DNA of 64,000 nt from Viscum album (lineage: Eukaryota; Streptophyta; Magnoliopsida; Santalales; Viscaceae), in NCBI GenBank assembly GCA_963277665.1, contig OY728147.1, positions 1,267,461,424-1,267,525,423 of the forward strand. Direction: 5' to 3'. Under the pieces are notes generated by a model. That model saw only the letters and a program-made list of their open reading frames with translations. It was not told the DNA's origin and ran no database searches. The first letter of the stretch is position 1, and every line of letters begins with the position of its first letter. A program made the translations under genes and the position numbers. Positions 36,652 to 47,084 of the stretch are shown here, in pieces.

Positions 36652-39057
36652 TTATTTCGGATCTTTCTCCTCCGACATGAGGCCCTTCAGAATAGTCTTG
36701 ATCTTCTTGAGGTCCTTATGATCTTCTTCAGCTTGCTTTTCTAAGGCAACTATCCTTTCGGATTGAGATTCAATCTTTTCTTCCTGAGCCTTCAACCTTT
36801 CTTCCTGAGCTTTCATTTTCTCTTCCTGAGCCTTCATTCTTTCTTCAAAATCTATCCGATGATCCCTTTCAAATTTCCAATTTTGATTAACGGAATTCAA
36901 CTTCCCATTCAGATCCCTGACTACTTGGATCCGGAAGTTCTTTTCCTCTGTCAACTTCTCTTCGAAGGATGCAGTTAGCTCATTAATCTTCTTGTCTTCG
37001 GTCTCAAAGGCATCCTTAACATTATCTTGAAACTCATCAAGCAACCTCATCTCTTCCACATTCTTCTTCGACCAGCTTGTCATCCTCTTACAAGATCTTT
37101 TATGAGCTTCGTAACCAACAAAGAATGTTTTGAACTGAGCTTCAATCTCAACACACTTATCCATAACCATCGATACGGAGTCAGTTTTCTGATTCAGCGC
37201 ATGTTGGAGCATCTGGCATCGTGAATCAATGCTTGAGAAGGTCGGAATGGTTCCCACCAACTTCTTCAAAGACTGAACAAAAAAATCGTGCCCCAACGAA
37301 GATGATTCCGAATCTGAAATCTTGCTAGGAGAATTTTCTTCCCCAATAAGCTCCAACTTCCTCTTAGAAGAACTACCAGCTTCCTTCCTCATCCTCTTTT
37401 CTGAACTCGGAGTATCAGTAAGAATTTGCTTCCCCTTATCTTTTTTCGGAATAGAATCCTGTTCCGGAGTTTTCTTCTCACTATCAGAAACTTGTACAAC
37501 CAAATCTTCCTCATCAGCAATTTCTTGAACACCAACCTCTACGTTTTTCATCTGAGCAATATCATGTAAAAGTTGTTCTTCTTCTCCATGATAGGAAACT
37601 TCTTCTTCTCCTTTCTCTTCTTCCATCGCAGGAGTAACTAACTTCGAAGATTCAGCTTCAGAAGTTCGGAGCGATAAGTGTTCCGAAGGAGTTCCCTTAT
37701 ACTCATCTACTTGTTTTAGCACATCTCCTATCTCACCACTTCCTTCAGCAGCCTCTTCAACTTGTTCCACTTGCTCTACTTCCTCAATATTAGTAGCAAC
37801 AGCCTCTTCCGGAGCAACAAGATTTCTTCCTTGAGTCTCAGGTAGAGATTCCAGGGAGAAAGATCTCGGAACTGGAATTATTGCTGAAACCATTTCATTG
37901 AATTTTAACAAGGCCTGAGCTACCTCAGCCTCGGACATTTTCTTCTTAAGCTTCTTTTCCTTAGCTTGTTTCTCGATCTCATCAGCAGCTTTCTCTTTCA
38001 GGGCCTTAGCTTCCACAGGGTCCAATCCGAACTGCGGATCCCCTTCTTTCCTCTTCTCATTGTCAGCTCTCCACTTTGAAACAACTTCATCAGGATAGGC
38101 TTTCTTCTTCTTAGGCTTTGGTGGTGCGGAGTGGACTTCCTTAGACTTGGGTTCCTCGGCTTCGACTACCACTTCTTTCAGCTTTATCTTCCTTACCGGC
38201 TTGGATGATTCCGGATCAGCAGATTTCGGAGTCACTTCTACTTGAGGAGGTAGATCAATAAACATACCAGACTTCTTGTCAAAAGCTACATTCATTCTTT
38301 TAAGAGTGCCATCGCTGATCAGCATAATCTTACACACCCTTGGTTTAGAACTACAAGCTACCTTGAAATATTCTAGGCACCGAACTATGAGCTTTGATAA
38401 TATTACTGGGTACATTACGATCTGAGCTATCAGATTCCCCTTCTTCAAATTCTCAATATTAAGAAGAATATGCTTCATCAAGTTAAACTTCCTTAGATTT
38501 ATCAGGAAATCTAAGATATATATCTCACTCTTCTTCAAGCTATCCTTATCACCTTTTCTCGGTACGATAAGCCCTTGCACCCATAACTCCAGAATCCGGA
38601 AGTTTGTAGATAGGCTTGCAATTTTCGGAGCCTTGTCATCATCCAATCCGAGAGTTTCTAAGGCCTTTTCCTTGTTGAAACTACCCTTGGAGTCTGGAAA
38701 TACGTGAGAAATAAACTCAGCTTCACCTTAATAACTTAACCCTACCAAGCTTGCAGCCTTGGTGTAAGAAAGCTTATATGTCTTGCCATATGATTTGAAC
38801 GAAAATTTTTCTCTATTATCTTCCTCGAAGAAAGCAACTGACTCATAAAATTCAACAAGAAAATCTGAGTACACTTCATCTTGGTTGCCGGTTTTTGATA
38901 CCGCAACATCTTCCCAGCCATTTAACTTGATATTCTTAGAAATAATAGAATCGTAGTTGTTGAAGAAAGTCGGATGAACTAACCATTCTCTGTAAACTAA
39001 CCACTGAGAAATAGGCTTGGTTGGAGACATTTCTTGAGAAGCTAACTCTGCATACAT
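36652..39057 (-). pseudogene. Third ORF of the copia, about 800 codons, one in-frame stop
   Basis: One frame runs from an ATG at 39057 (MYAELASQEMSP) to 36652, broken by a single TAA near 38728; the part after it is open for 664 codons from an inner ATG at 38646. The N-terminal part (SQWLVYREWLVHPTFFNNYD, LNGWEDVAVSK, FLVEFYESVAFF) looks like a folded domain seen in plant retroelement-linked proteins. Next come a helical region (LILDF-type, KHILLNIENLKKGNL), a lysine-rich patch (KPKKKKAYPDE), a long acidic low-complexity stretch and a C-terminal coiled coil with MKAQEEK-type heptads. No signal peptide or membrane span is evident, although such ORFs are often called envelope-like in Sireviruses. 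It has its own upstream TATA (39186-39193). Function unknown; particle, nuclear or host-factor roles are all possible. Confidence 0.7.
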
Positions 39058-39185
39058 TCGGATTAGAAGTTCTCTGGGAAGTTCGGAACGGAGAAGACTG
39101 AAGTTCGGAACGGCCTTAAATCAGAGGGGCAGAGCTTCAGCACGCGAGAGCTTGAAACCGATGTGGGACTAGGAATTAGGTCCCC

Positions 39186-39267
39186 TTTATATAGGCAACG
39201 AGATGACGGTTGACATTCCATAGATGATCTAACGGTTGGAATGAGCTGCGATCAAATCTGACGGTTG
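39186..39267 (-). promoter_or_regulatory. Internal promoter candidate for the third ORF
   Basis: On the minus strand TATATAAAGG (39184-39193) lies about 130 bases before the third-ORF ATG at 39057. Just upstream are three CAACCGT motifs (39206-39212, 39232-39238, 39261-39267), which are MYB-type cores. Downstream of the TATA is GTCCCACATCGG (about 39155-39166), a motif common in plant promoters. Confidence 0.5.
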
Positions 39268-39450
39268 AAAGCTTGAATCCGATCTTTTTGAGGTTTTATT
39301 AAAACAAAGATTTAAGAAAACTATAATCCAAAAACATAATATAAGAAAATGCCAGCAAGTAAAATATGACTACGAAAATATGAGTAAGGAAATCATACCT
39401 TTCGGATTAGCTTAGGGAATTTATTCGTAATGGGTAATATAAAGATGACT

Positions 39451-39610
39451 ACGAAAAACTCAATAATAAAAAAAACGAAAAACTCAATACGAAAAACTCA
39501 ATTCGAAAAACTCAATACGAAAAACTCAATACGAAAAACTCAATTCGAAAAACTCAATACGAAAAACTCAATACGAAAAACTCAATTCGAAAAACTTAAT
39601 ACGAAAAAGA
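39451..39610. repeat. 14-bp minisatellite between pol and third ORF
   Basis: About eleven copies of TACGAAAAACTCAA with TTCGAAAAACTCAA variants. It lies in the noncoding gap between pol (ending 39901) and the third ORF. The open + strand frame across it (39430-39816) is a by-product. Confidence 0.85.
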
Positions 39611-39900
39611 GGAAAAAAAAACTTGGTACGAAAAATCTGGTTATGAAAGTACCAGTACGAAATTTTTCCATTCCGGAAATTTTCAATACGAATACTTCCA
39701 TTCCAGAAGTATTCTGTACGAAAATATCCATTCTGGAAAATGGTAGTTCCGGAATTTCCATTCCGGAAAACTTCGTTCCGAAAAGTTTGAAAACAAATTT
39801 TGAAAAAATTTGTTAAACAAACAATCAAATATACTCCCCCTATGAAAAGGAGTTTATTACTGTAAGGAGAATTTTTCAACAGAAAGTTACTTGAGAAAGA

Positions 39901-42900
39901 TTACCTTACGGTTATCATTCCTAACTTCTGTTTAATATATTCAAATCTATCAGAAGGCAAAGACTTTGTGAATATATCAGCAAGTTGATCTTGTGTTCCG
40001 ATAAATTGAAGAATAATATCTCCTTTGAGTGTGTGATCCCTAAGAAAGTGATGCCTAATATCTATGTGTTTTGCACGGGAGTGATGTGCAGGGTTTTTAC
40101 TTAGGGAAATGGCACTTGTGTTATCACACAAAATTTGAGTTTTAGTAAAACTCAAGCCATAGTCTGTGAGTGTGTGTTGCATCCACAACACTTGTGCACA
40201 ACAACTTCCAGCTGCTACATATTCAGCTTCAGCAGTGGAGAGTGCTACAGAATGTTGCTTCTTGAAGGACCAAGAAACTAATGAATCTCCTAAGAAATGA
40301 CAAGTTCCGGATGTACTCTTTCTATCCATTCTACATCCACCAAAGTCAGCATCAGAAAAGCTTTTTAGAACGAAATCATTTCCAGAAGTATAAAATAATC
40401 CTATATCCATGGTTCCCTTAAGGTAGCGAAAAATTCTTTTAACTGCCTTTAAGTGAGATTCCTTAGGATTGGATTGATATCTTGCACATAAGCATACTGA
40501 AAACATTAAGTCTGGTCGACTAGCTGTTAAGTAAAGTAGACTTCCTATCATACCTCTAAAAGATGTTTGATCTACTGGTTTCCCAGCTTCATCAAGATCT
40601 AAAGAGTTTGAGGTACCAAAGGGAGTACTTAAACTTTTAGTGTTGTCATAACCATACTTTTTCAGAAGATCTTTAATATACTTATGTTGAGATATGTAAG
40701 TTCCTTCTGGTTTTTGAGAAATTTGAAAACCAAGGAAAAATGTTAACTCACCCATCATACTCATTTCAAACTCAGATTTCATTAGACTAGCAAAAGAGTC
40801 AGTCAAAGATTGCTGAGTTGAACCAAATATAATGTCATCAACATAAATTTGAACAATCAAAACATTTTTCTTATCTTTCTTTATAAAAAGGGTTGGATCT
40901 GCATTTCCCTTAACATAGTTATTTTGAAGCAAAAATCCAGTGAGTCTATCATACCATGCTCGTGGGGCTTGTTTAAGACCATACAAAGCTTTGGTAAGTC
41001 TAAAAACATGATCAGGATGTTTTGTATCTTCAAAGCCAGGAGGTTGTTCAACAAAAACTTCCTCTTGAACATAACCGTTAAGAAAAGCACATTTCACATC
41101 CATTTGGAAAAGTTTGAAATTAAAGAATGCTGCAAAGGCAAGTAGAATGCGGATAGATTCAAGTCTAGCTACTGGAGCATAGGTTTCTTCATAGTCTATT
41201 CCTTCTTGCTGATTATAGCCTTTAGAAACAAGTCTAGCTTTATTTATTACTATGACTCCATTTTCATCACATTTATTTCTGAAAACCCATTTTACTCCAA
41301 TAACAGAAGTTTCCTTAGGTCTTTCAACCAAGGTCCAGACTTTATTCCTTTCGAATTCATTTAATTCATCTTGCATTGCTTTGATCCAATCATCATCACC
41401 TAAAGCTTCATCAGTGCTTTTAGGTTCTAATTGGGAAAGAAATGCTAGATGTTCTACTTCATTTCTTAAGGAACTTCTAGTCCTTACAGGTTGATTTACA
41501 TCGCCAATGATACTATCACTAGGATGGTTCTTAAGAAACACCTGATTTGGGTTTTGTAAAACCTGTTCATCAACATAGGGTAGAAAGTCTTCTGGGGTAA
41601 ATGTTTCAGAAGTATCTTCTAGAACAATTTCCTTATCAGAAGGTTCTTCTATCAAAGGTTGATAATCAGTTTTTGAAAACACATCCGAAGATGTAAGTTG
41701 AGATGGTTTGAAAACAAAAGGATCAGACTCATCAAATTTTACATGTACTGTTTCCTCAACAGTGCAAGTATTTTTATTAAAAACTCTATAAGCCTTAGAG
41801 GTTGTGGAATAACCTAAGAAAATCCCTTCATCAGACTTTGGTGCGAATTTATGTAAGTTATCTTTGGAATTCAAAATGAATACTTTGCAACCAAAAACCT
41901 TGAAGTAGGAAAGTCTAGGTTTTCTACCATTCCATAACTCATAAGGAGTTTTATTAAGAAAAGGTCTAATCAAAACTCGATTTATAGTATAACAAGCAGT
42001 ACTTACAGCTTCAGCCCAGAAATGTCTAGCAATAGAATATTCACTCAACACGGTTCTAGTTATCTCTTGAAGAATTCTATTTCTTCTTTCAACTACACCA
42101 TTCTGTTGAGGAGTTCTAGGTGCTGAAAAATTGTGAGTAATACCTTTCTTACTACAAAAAGTTTCAAAATCAGAATTTTGAAATTCTCCTCCATGATCAC
42201 TATGAATAGTTTTCAATGGAAGGTTTTTCTCATTTTTAACTTGAGCTCTAAAATTTTTAAAATAGGAAAAAGCTTCAGATTTCTTTGCTAGAAAATAGAC
42301 CCAAGTAAATCTATTGTAATCATCAACTAGAACAAACACATAGTATTTGCCTCCAATACTTCCAGTTTGTGTTGGACCAAAAAGATCCATGTGCACCAAC
42401 TGTAATGCATCAGTTGTTGAGACTTCACCGATTGACTTAAAACTAGATTTATGTTGCTTGCCATATTGACAAGGATCACAAACTTTAGAAGAATAAAATC
42501 TAAGCTCCGGTAAATCCTTAACAAGTTTCTTCTTAGAGAGTTTACATAGGTTCCTAAGATTACAGTGTCCTAGTCTTCTATGCCATAACCAAGAATGATC
42601 TTCCATTGCACTTAGGCATGGTAAATCTTGGCTTCTTAGGTCTTCTGAGTTTAAGGTGTAAACATTCTCTTGCCTATTGGCTGAGAGAATAAATTCTTCC
42701 TTGGAATTGTGAACTAAGCACTTATCATTCTTAAAATTCACAAGGTAACCTTCATCACATAACTGACTTATGCTAATGAGGTTGTGCTTAAGACCTTTAA
42801 CAAAAAGAACATTTGAAATCAAGGTTTTACCTAAAAGAACAATATTACCAATACCAACAATCTCTCCCTTAGCATTGTCTCCGAAAGTTACCTTTCCTCC

Positions 42901-42969
42901 TTTCGTTTTGATAATATTTTCAAAAAAACTTTTGTTACCAGTCATGTGCCGGGAACATCCACTATCCAT
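39901..42969 (-). CDS. pol: Copia Pol: protease, integrase, reverse transcriptase, RNase H
   Basis: 1022 codons without a stop. Protease active site DSG at residues 2-4 (frame start is inside the domain; WY precedes M). Integrase zinc ligands H130, H135, C164, C167 and catalytic D195 (HMDLFG), D258 (HSDHGGEF), E294 (GVVERRN), a D-D-35-E spacing. Reverse transcriptase about 540-790 with [24 protein letters not shown] and YVDD at 709-712. RNase H about 870-1010 with SDAD (D873), STAEAEY and CDN (D949). All catalytic residues are present. It copies element RNA to DNA and integrates it, inside the cytoplasmic particle and then the nucleus. Upstream the frame is blocked by three stops just before residue 1 (42970-43024) that separate it from gag, so expression as a Gag-Pol fusion looks impaired. 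Confidence 0.95.
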   Translation of the reverse strand: MDSGCSRHMTGNKSFFENIIKTKGGKVTFGDNAKGEIVGIGNIVLLGKTLISNVLFVKGLKHNLISISQLCDEGYLVNFKNDKCLVHNSKEEFILSANRQENVYTLNSEDLRSQDLPCLSAMEDHSWLWHRRLGHCNLRNLCKLSKKKLVKDLPELRFYSSKVCDPCQYGKQHKSSFKSIGEVSTTDALQLVHMDLFGPTQTGSIGGKYYVFVLVDDYNRFTWVYFLAKKSEAFSYFKNFRAQVKNEKNLPLKTIHSDHGGEFQNSDFETFCSKKGITHNFSAPRTPQQNGVVERRNRILQEITRTVLSEYSIARHFWAEAVSTACYTINRVLIRPFLNKTPYELWNGRKPRLSYFKVFGCKVFILNSKDNLHKFAPKSDEGIFLGYSTTSKAYRVFNKNTCTVEETVHVKFDESDPFVFKPSQLTSSDVFSKTDYQPLIEEPSDKEIVLEDTSETFTPEDFLPYVDEQVLQNPNQVFLKNHPSDSIIGDVNQPVRTRSSLRNEVEHLAFLSQLEPKSTDEALGDDDWIKAMQDELNEFERNKVWTLVERPKETSVIGVKWVFRNKCDENGVIVINKARLVSKGYNQQEGIDYEETYAPVARLESIRILLAFAAFFNFKLFQMDVKCAFLNGYVQEEVFVEQPPGFEDTKHPDHVFRLTKALYGLKQAPRAWYDRLTGFLLQNNYVKGNADPTLFIKKDKKNVLIVQIYVDDIIFGSTQQSLTDSFASLMKSEFEMSMMGELTFFLGFQISQKPEGTYISQHKYIKDLLKKYGYDNTKSLSTPFGTSNSLDLDEAGKPVDQTSFRGMIGSLLYLTASRPDLMFSVCLCARYQSNPKESHLKAVKRIFRYLKGTMDIGLFYTSGNDFVLKSFSDADFGGCRMDRKSTSGTCHFLGDSLVSWSFKKQHSVALSTAEAEYVAAGSCCAQVLWMQHTLTDYGLSFTKTQILCDNTSAISLSKNPAHHSRAKHIDIRHHFLRDHTLKGDIILQFIGTQDQLADIFTKSLPSDRFEYIKQKLGMITVR

Positions 42970-43023
42970 GTACCATGTATTGTTGCTGGAACTTTCTTTA
43001 TTTTCCTAAAATCAAGAACAAAG

Positions 43024-43995
43024 TTAGATTTTCGGAATCCAAACTTGCTTGGATCCGAGATTTCCAGACAATAAAATTTTAGGTACCCACATTTTCTTAG
43101 AAAAGTAGGCTTTATGAAATCCTAGAGATTGAGTTTTGTTTAAGGAACAATTCTTTGCCCAGTGACCACCACATTGACACTTGGTGCAAAATGGGGCACT
43201 TTGAGGAACAAAATAATTGTTACTGAAAACTGGTTTTGCATGGGTATAACCAAATCCGGATTTATTTCTTAAAGGCCGTATTTGAGAATATATCTTATCA
43301 AAATTTTCTTTACCATGGGTAAAGTTTGATAAACACTTCTTTAAGGAAAAAATTTCGGACTTGAGTTTTACAACCAAGTTTTTATCCTCAAAAACATTAG
43401 TTTTTGAACTAGAGTTAGGCTCGAAAACATTTTTCTTAGAAATTACTTTTTCTAATTATTTAGAAAGTTTATTCTTCTCAGAACTTACTTCCTCAAGATT
43501 TTTTGAAATACTTTCAAAATCAGCATTTTTCTTATCAAGATCTTTAGAAAGATCTGATATCTCTTTAGTAAGAATAGAATTCCTAGAATTTGCCTTATCA
43601 AGTTTCTTGTTGAGTTTGGAATTCTTAATCTCAAGAAGTTCAACAAATCTAGAGACTTCTTCATAAGTAGGTAAAGTATTTTCCTCATCAGAAGATGATT
43701 CTTCATCAGAAGAGTTATAATACTTACTATCATTAGGATTTAAGGAAACATTGGTCAAAGATTCAGCATTTCGTACCTTAGCCATAAGACAATGATTGTC
43801 AATAGGTAATCTGGCTATAAGACCAAGATTCTTCTGGCCTGAAGATTCATAGTCAGAAGATTCATCTGAAGAGTCACCACCACTGGCACTCCAGGTGTCA
43901 TTAGCTTTCAGAACTTTCTTAGCTTTAGCTTTGTAATACTTTTTTCTGTTCCTGTCTGAATGTCTTTCCTTTCTTTCTTTTTGAGCATAGGGCAA
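43024..43995 (-). pseudogene. gag: Copia gag, C-terminal extension in another frame
   Basis: Continues gag after a -1 frame change near 43950-43990, in the same frame as pol. The first open part (43995-43456) is acidic and serine-rich (SSDEESSSDEEN) and ends in a coiled coil (LNKKLDKANSRNSIL, LSKDLDKKNADF). A single TAA near 43456 interrupts it. The second part (43377-43024) has a second zinc knuckle, CTKCQCGGHWAKNC (CX2CX4HX4C). A long gag with coiled coil and second knuckle is typical of Sireviruses. Stops at about 43024, 43012 and 43006 cut it from pol. Confidence 0.85.
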
Positions 43996-44930
43996 TCTGG
44001 TCTAATATGTCCAGCTCTTTTACATTCATAACATGTAACTTCTCCATCTTTCTTATCTTTCCTATCCTTCTTCTTATACTTGGATTGAAAGTTTCTCTGT
44101 CCAGCTATCTTGTTCATCCTTCGAGCAAGATTGGCTAATTCATTTTCTGAGACTTCACTCTCACTAGATTCGGATTGGAAAATGACTTTCTTAGACTTGG
44201 ATCTGGTTACTCTCTCAGGATTCTTAGCTTTCATCTGATTCGAAGTTGTAGTAAAAGCAACAGTACCATTTCCATTTTTCTTCTTGATGTTGTCAGCATC
44301 TCTCTTCATTCTTGTTTCATGTTGTAGAAGAGTTCCAAATAATTCATCAAGAGTAATTTGAGTGACCTTCCTGTTCTCATCTATAGCTGTTCTCTTGGAT
44401 TCCCACTCATTGGGCATAATGTCAATTATCTTGTCCATAAGAGCTTCATCATCTAAACCTTTTTCTCCCATAGATTGTAGACTGTTGACAATAGTCATAA
44501 ATCTTTGTTGAACTTTACAGATAGGTTCTCCATAAGGAAAATTGAAGCCATGATATTCAGCTCTAAGCATATCCCTTCTAGTCTCAATCACTTTAGAAGT
44601 CCCAAAGTGTGTAACCTCTAACTTCTTCCATATACAGTTAGCTGCTTCACAGGAAGAAATTTGGATATATATATTTCTGGTCATTGAACATAGTAAAGTG
44701 TTGCGTACCTTATAGTTGAGTTGATATTCTTGCTTTTCCTGGTTAGTAAAGGTTCTGACTTCCTTGTCAGGAATTTTATAATCACCAGTAAGCATGACAA
44801 AGTTGTCTACTCCAGTATTGATAAAAAATGTCTTCATACGATCTCTCCAGTATTCATAGTCATTACCATCGAAGATTGGTGGCCTTGTAGGATTCAGATT
44901 GTCAATCGAACCAACATTAATTCCTACCAT
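43908..44930 (-). CDS. gag: Copia Gag, N-terminal part
   Basis: Capsid and RNA-packaging protein. The start is taken at the ATG at 44930 (MVGINVGSIDN), just after the leader; the open frame extends upstream into the LTR but that part lies before the primer site. FDGNDYEYWRDRMKTFF, WKKLEVTHFGT, EPICKVQQRFMTIVNSL and LDELFGTLLQHE are the usual copia gag blocks. The first zinc knuckle, CYECKRAGHIRPDC (CX2CX4HX4C), is complete. The frame ends at 43908 by running out of phase; the conserved sequence continues in the -1 frame. A single-base deletion is the simplest reason, though programmed -1 shifting cannot be excluded by eye. Confidence 0.88.
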   Translation of the reverse strand: MVGINVGSIDNLNPTRPPIFDGNDYEYWRDRMKTFFINTGVDNFVMLTGDYKIPDKEVRTFTNQEKQEYQLNYKVRNTLLCSMTRNIYIQISSCEAANCIWKKLEVTHFGTSKVIETRRDMLRAEYHGFNFPYGEPICKVQQRFMTIVNSLQSMGEKGLDDEALMDKIIDIMPNEWESKRTAIDENRKVTQITLDELFGTLLQHETRMKRDADNIKKKNGNGTVAFTTTSNQMKAKNPERVTRSKSKKVIFQSESSESEVSENELANLARRMNKIAGQRNFQSKYKKKDRKDKKDGEVTCYECKRAGHIRPDCPMLKKKERKDIQTGTEKSITKLKLRKF

Positions 44931-45090
44931 ACTAAAAATAACTTTGCACACAAACTTGTTAGTAGCAAAGATTCGTAATAACAAAGTTCGGAATGAGAAA
45001 AGTTCGGAATGGATATATCGGTATGACAACGTTCGGAATGGAAAAGTGAGCAAGAAAAACTTGTATGTGAGTACAAGTATTTCAGTAACC

Positions 45091-45153
45091 TTGGCTCTGA
45101 TACCAAATGTAAGAATGGTATAGAGTAAGAGGTTTCCAACCTCTGATACCAAT
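45091..45153 (-). other. Duplicated primer-binding site of the copia
   Basis: On the minus strand TTGGTATCAGAG directly follows the 5' LTR (45141-45152). A second, better copy TTTGGTATCAGAGCC lies 46 bases further (45092-45106). Both match the 3' end of initiator tRNA-Met. The second has the longer match (TGGTATCAGAGCC). Confidence 0.85.
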
Positions 45154-46787
45154 TGTAGGATTGAAATATAATATGAGATGCTCAATATACAAGAGGGGGG
45201 GGGGTGAATTGTGTACTTTAAAAATTCCTTTGGAACCTTTAAAGTTAGTTATGAATAACTAAAGTTTCCTTAAGAAAAGGAAAAGGCTAAGTTTAACAAA
45301 GTTAAACTAAGTAAATTCACAACACCTCTAACACCGAACTAAACTTGGAAAGAGATTACAAAAGTAGGTTCCGGAAATATGGTTCCGGAAATTGAAACTT
45401 AACAAAAGTTACAAAATGAGATTCTACCTTAAAGCGTATAGAATCTAAATGAATCAGAGTAAGTAAGGAAGTATAAGAAAGTTATACTTTCCTTAAGATA
45501 CAAAATGCAGCAGAATAAAGACAAGTAGTAAAACTACTAGTAACAAGATAATAGTCTTTTAACCCAAAGAGAAGGGTATCCAACAACCTTGGATAAAGGT
45601 CCCTTGATTTATACTTTCAAGCAAGTCTGTCTTACTCACACCAGGGTAAGCCCTCGATACGAAGATCGGAGTCTCTGTCTTGCTATCCCCGCAAGCCCTC
45701 AACTTCAAGGTAGTTGGTAACCTCTGTCTTTCTCAGCAAGAAATCCCTCGATCTTTAAGGTAGTCGGCACCTCTGTCTTCCTATCCCCGGAAGCCCTCGA
45801 ATGTAATCACCAACATTCGGAGTCGCACGAAGATTTGAGAGTTAATAAGAGACTCTCTCTCTAGAAATCACTTCAACAGCATGTAAGCACTTTTTCAGCA
45901 ATCAGCTACGAGCTCTTTCAAATGAGCTCTTATTTATAGGTAAGGTCGGATCCTTCTCCAATGGTCATATTTTCCTTAAAGTTCGGAGGGACCCTTACAC
46001 GTGTCACTTAGACAACAGTTAGTTTATAACAAAATGGACGACATCGTTTTATAACAAAACAAGTGTAACAGAATGTACGACATCGTTTTAAACTCTAACA
46101 TAAAGGTTCGGAATGAAAACTTCGGAGTGATAGTTCGGAGTGAATAAATCAGAGTGTATAAAACAATGATAATCAGATTCTGTTTAATAGGTGAATTCGG
46201 AATGAGAATTCGGAATAGGAATTCGTCATCAGAAATCGTAATGATAATTCTTCATTGGAATTTGTAATAAGAATTCTTCTTCAGAATTCGTAATGAGAAT
46301 TCGGAATGGGATTTCTTCATTAGAATTCATAATGAGAATTCTTCTTCAGAATTCGTATCCTGAATCTGGAATAGAACTTAGTCAGAGTTCATATCCGGAA
46401 TTCAGAATGAAACTTCCTTATAGTTCTTGTCCAGAATCCGAACCCTAAAACAGAATGCTTTATATCAAAGTTTCAATGATTCTGAGAAAATGAATCCGAA
46501 ACTTATACTTAAGAAAAATATGGATGAAAATATGATAAGGATAATTTTTCTTATAAAAGCGATTTTCCTTAAGAAAGAAATTTTCCTTATAAAAGCAATT
46601 TTCCTTAAGAAAGCAATTTTCCTTAAGAAAGTAATTTTCCTTAAGAAAGCAATTTTCCTTAAGAAAACAATTTTCCTTAAGAAAGCAATTTTCCTTAAGA
46701 AAACAATTTTACTTAAGAAAAGATGTTTGTGATTTTCAAAACAAGAAGGAATGGAAAAGTCATAAGGAAAACCTTATTGACTCAACA
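45154..46787 (-). repeat. 5' LTR of the Sirevirus-type copia
   Basis: 1634 bases, TG...CA type on both strands. Contains the 18-base minisatellite at 46551-46723 (about ten copies), a zone rich in GAATTCGGAATGAGAATTC-like repeats (46190-46400), G-box CACGTG (45998-46003) and TATA (45931-45938). TTATG follows at 46788. Confidence 0.93.
45931..46003 (-). promoter_or_regulatory. Core promoter of the copia 5' LTR
   Basis: TATAAATA on the minus strand (45931-45938), with an ACACGTGT G-box/ABRE-like motif about 60 bases upstream (45997-46004) and an AACGG-type motif nearby. The same layout is found in the 3' LTR at 35394-35466. Transcription would run toward gag. Confidence 0.65.
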
Positions 46788-46792
46788 TTATG

Positions 46793-47084
46793 GAGTCACA
46801 AGTGATGAGACTCCTAAGAAAATACCTTTTCACCATATATTAGAAAAGTGGTTGTCATATGAAGATTGAAATGGGTGTAAATAATATTTGAGTTATTGAA
46901 ACTCTTATTAAACTATACTGGATGATTGTTGTCATATGAAGATTCAAATGGGGAATTATTCACCATGTCTCTAATCAAAGAGGTGGTGTTCTTTTTTGTT
47001 GTTTTAAGTTTGTCACTGTTTTAAGTGCTGTTTTTTATGCAGGTGTATGCACTGGAGGGGCTACTGGAGGGGCTGCTATGCAAC
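46793..47084. other. CACTA internal sequence, right side
   Basis: Includes two direct copies of TTGTCATATGAAGATT (46852 and 46930) and a 3' splice-site-like TTTTTTATGCAG at 47031-47042 followed by a G-rich, less AT-rich stretch (GGAGGGGCTACTGGAGGGGC). It may be a leftover last exon. No recognised coding sequence. Confidence 0.35.

Larger units (their letters stand above)
34621..46787 (-). mobile_element. Sirevirus-type Ty1/copia retrotransposon
   Basis: 12,167 bases with LTRs TGTAGGAT...CTCAACA at 34621-36178 and 45154-46787 and target duplications TTATG at 34616-34620 and 46788-46792. On the minus strand the order is 5' LTR, primer site, gag, protease-integrase-RT-RNase H, third ORF, polypurine tracts, 3' LTR. 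The large size, long gag with two zinc knuckles, tRNA-Met type primer site, repeated polypurine tracts and a third ORF fit the Sirevirus (SIRE/Maximus) lineage. It is the youngest insertion in the window, with the least damage. Confidence 0.9.

Noticed and set aside
40849..43009. Plus-strand frames opposite copia pol (for example 40849-41145, 42770-43009)
   Set aside because: Shadows of the 1022-codon minus-strand pol.
43935..43950. A programmed -1 frameshift signal in copia gag
   Set aside because: The A6-G run is suggestive, but in the gag phase it does not form a standard X XXY YYZ heptamer, and stops downstream make a plain indel more likely.
45154..46787. Open frame through the LTR minisatellite (IFLKKA repeats, 46427-46732, also 35890-36123)
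   Set aside because: The 18-base repeat is a multiple of three and keeps one frame open. It lies in noncoding U3 on the strand opposite to transcription.
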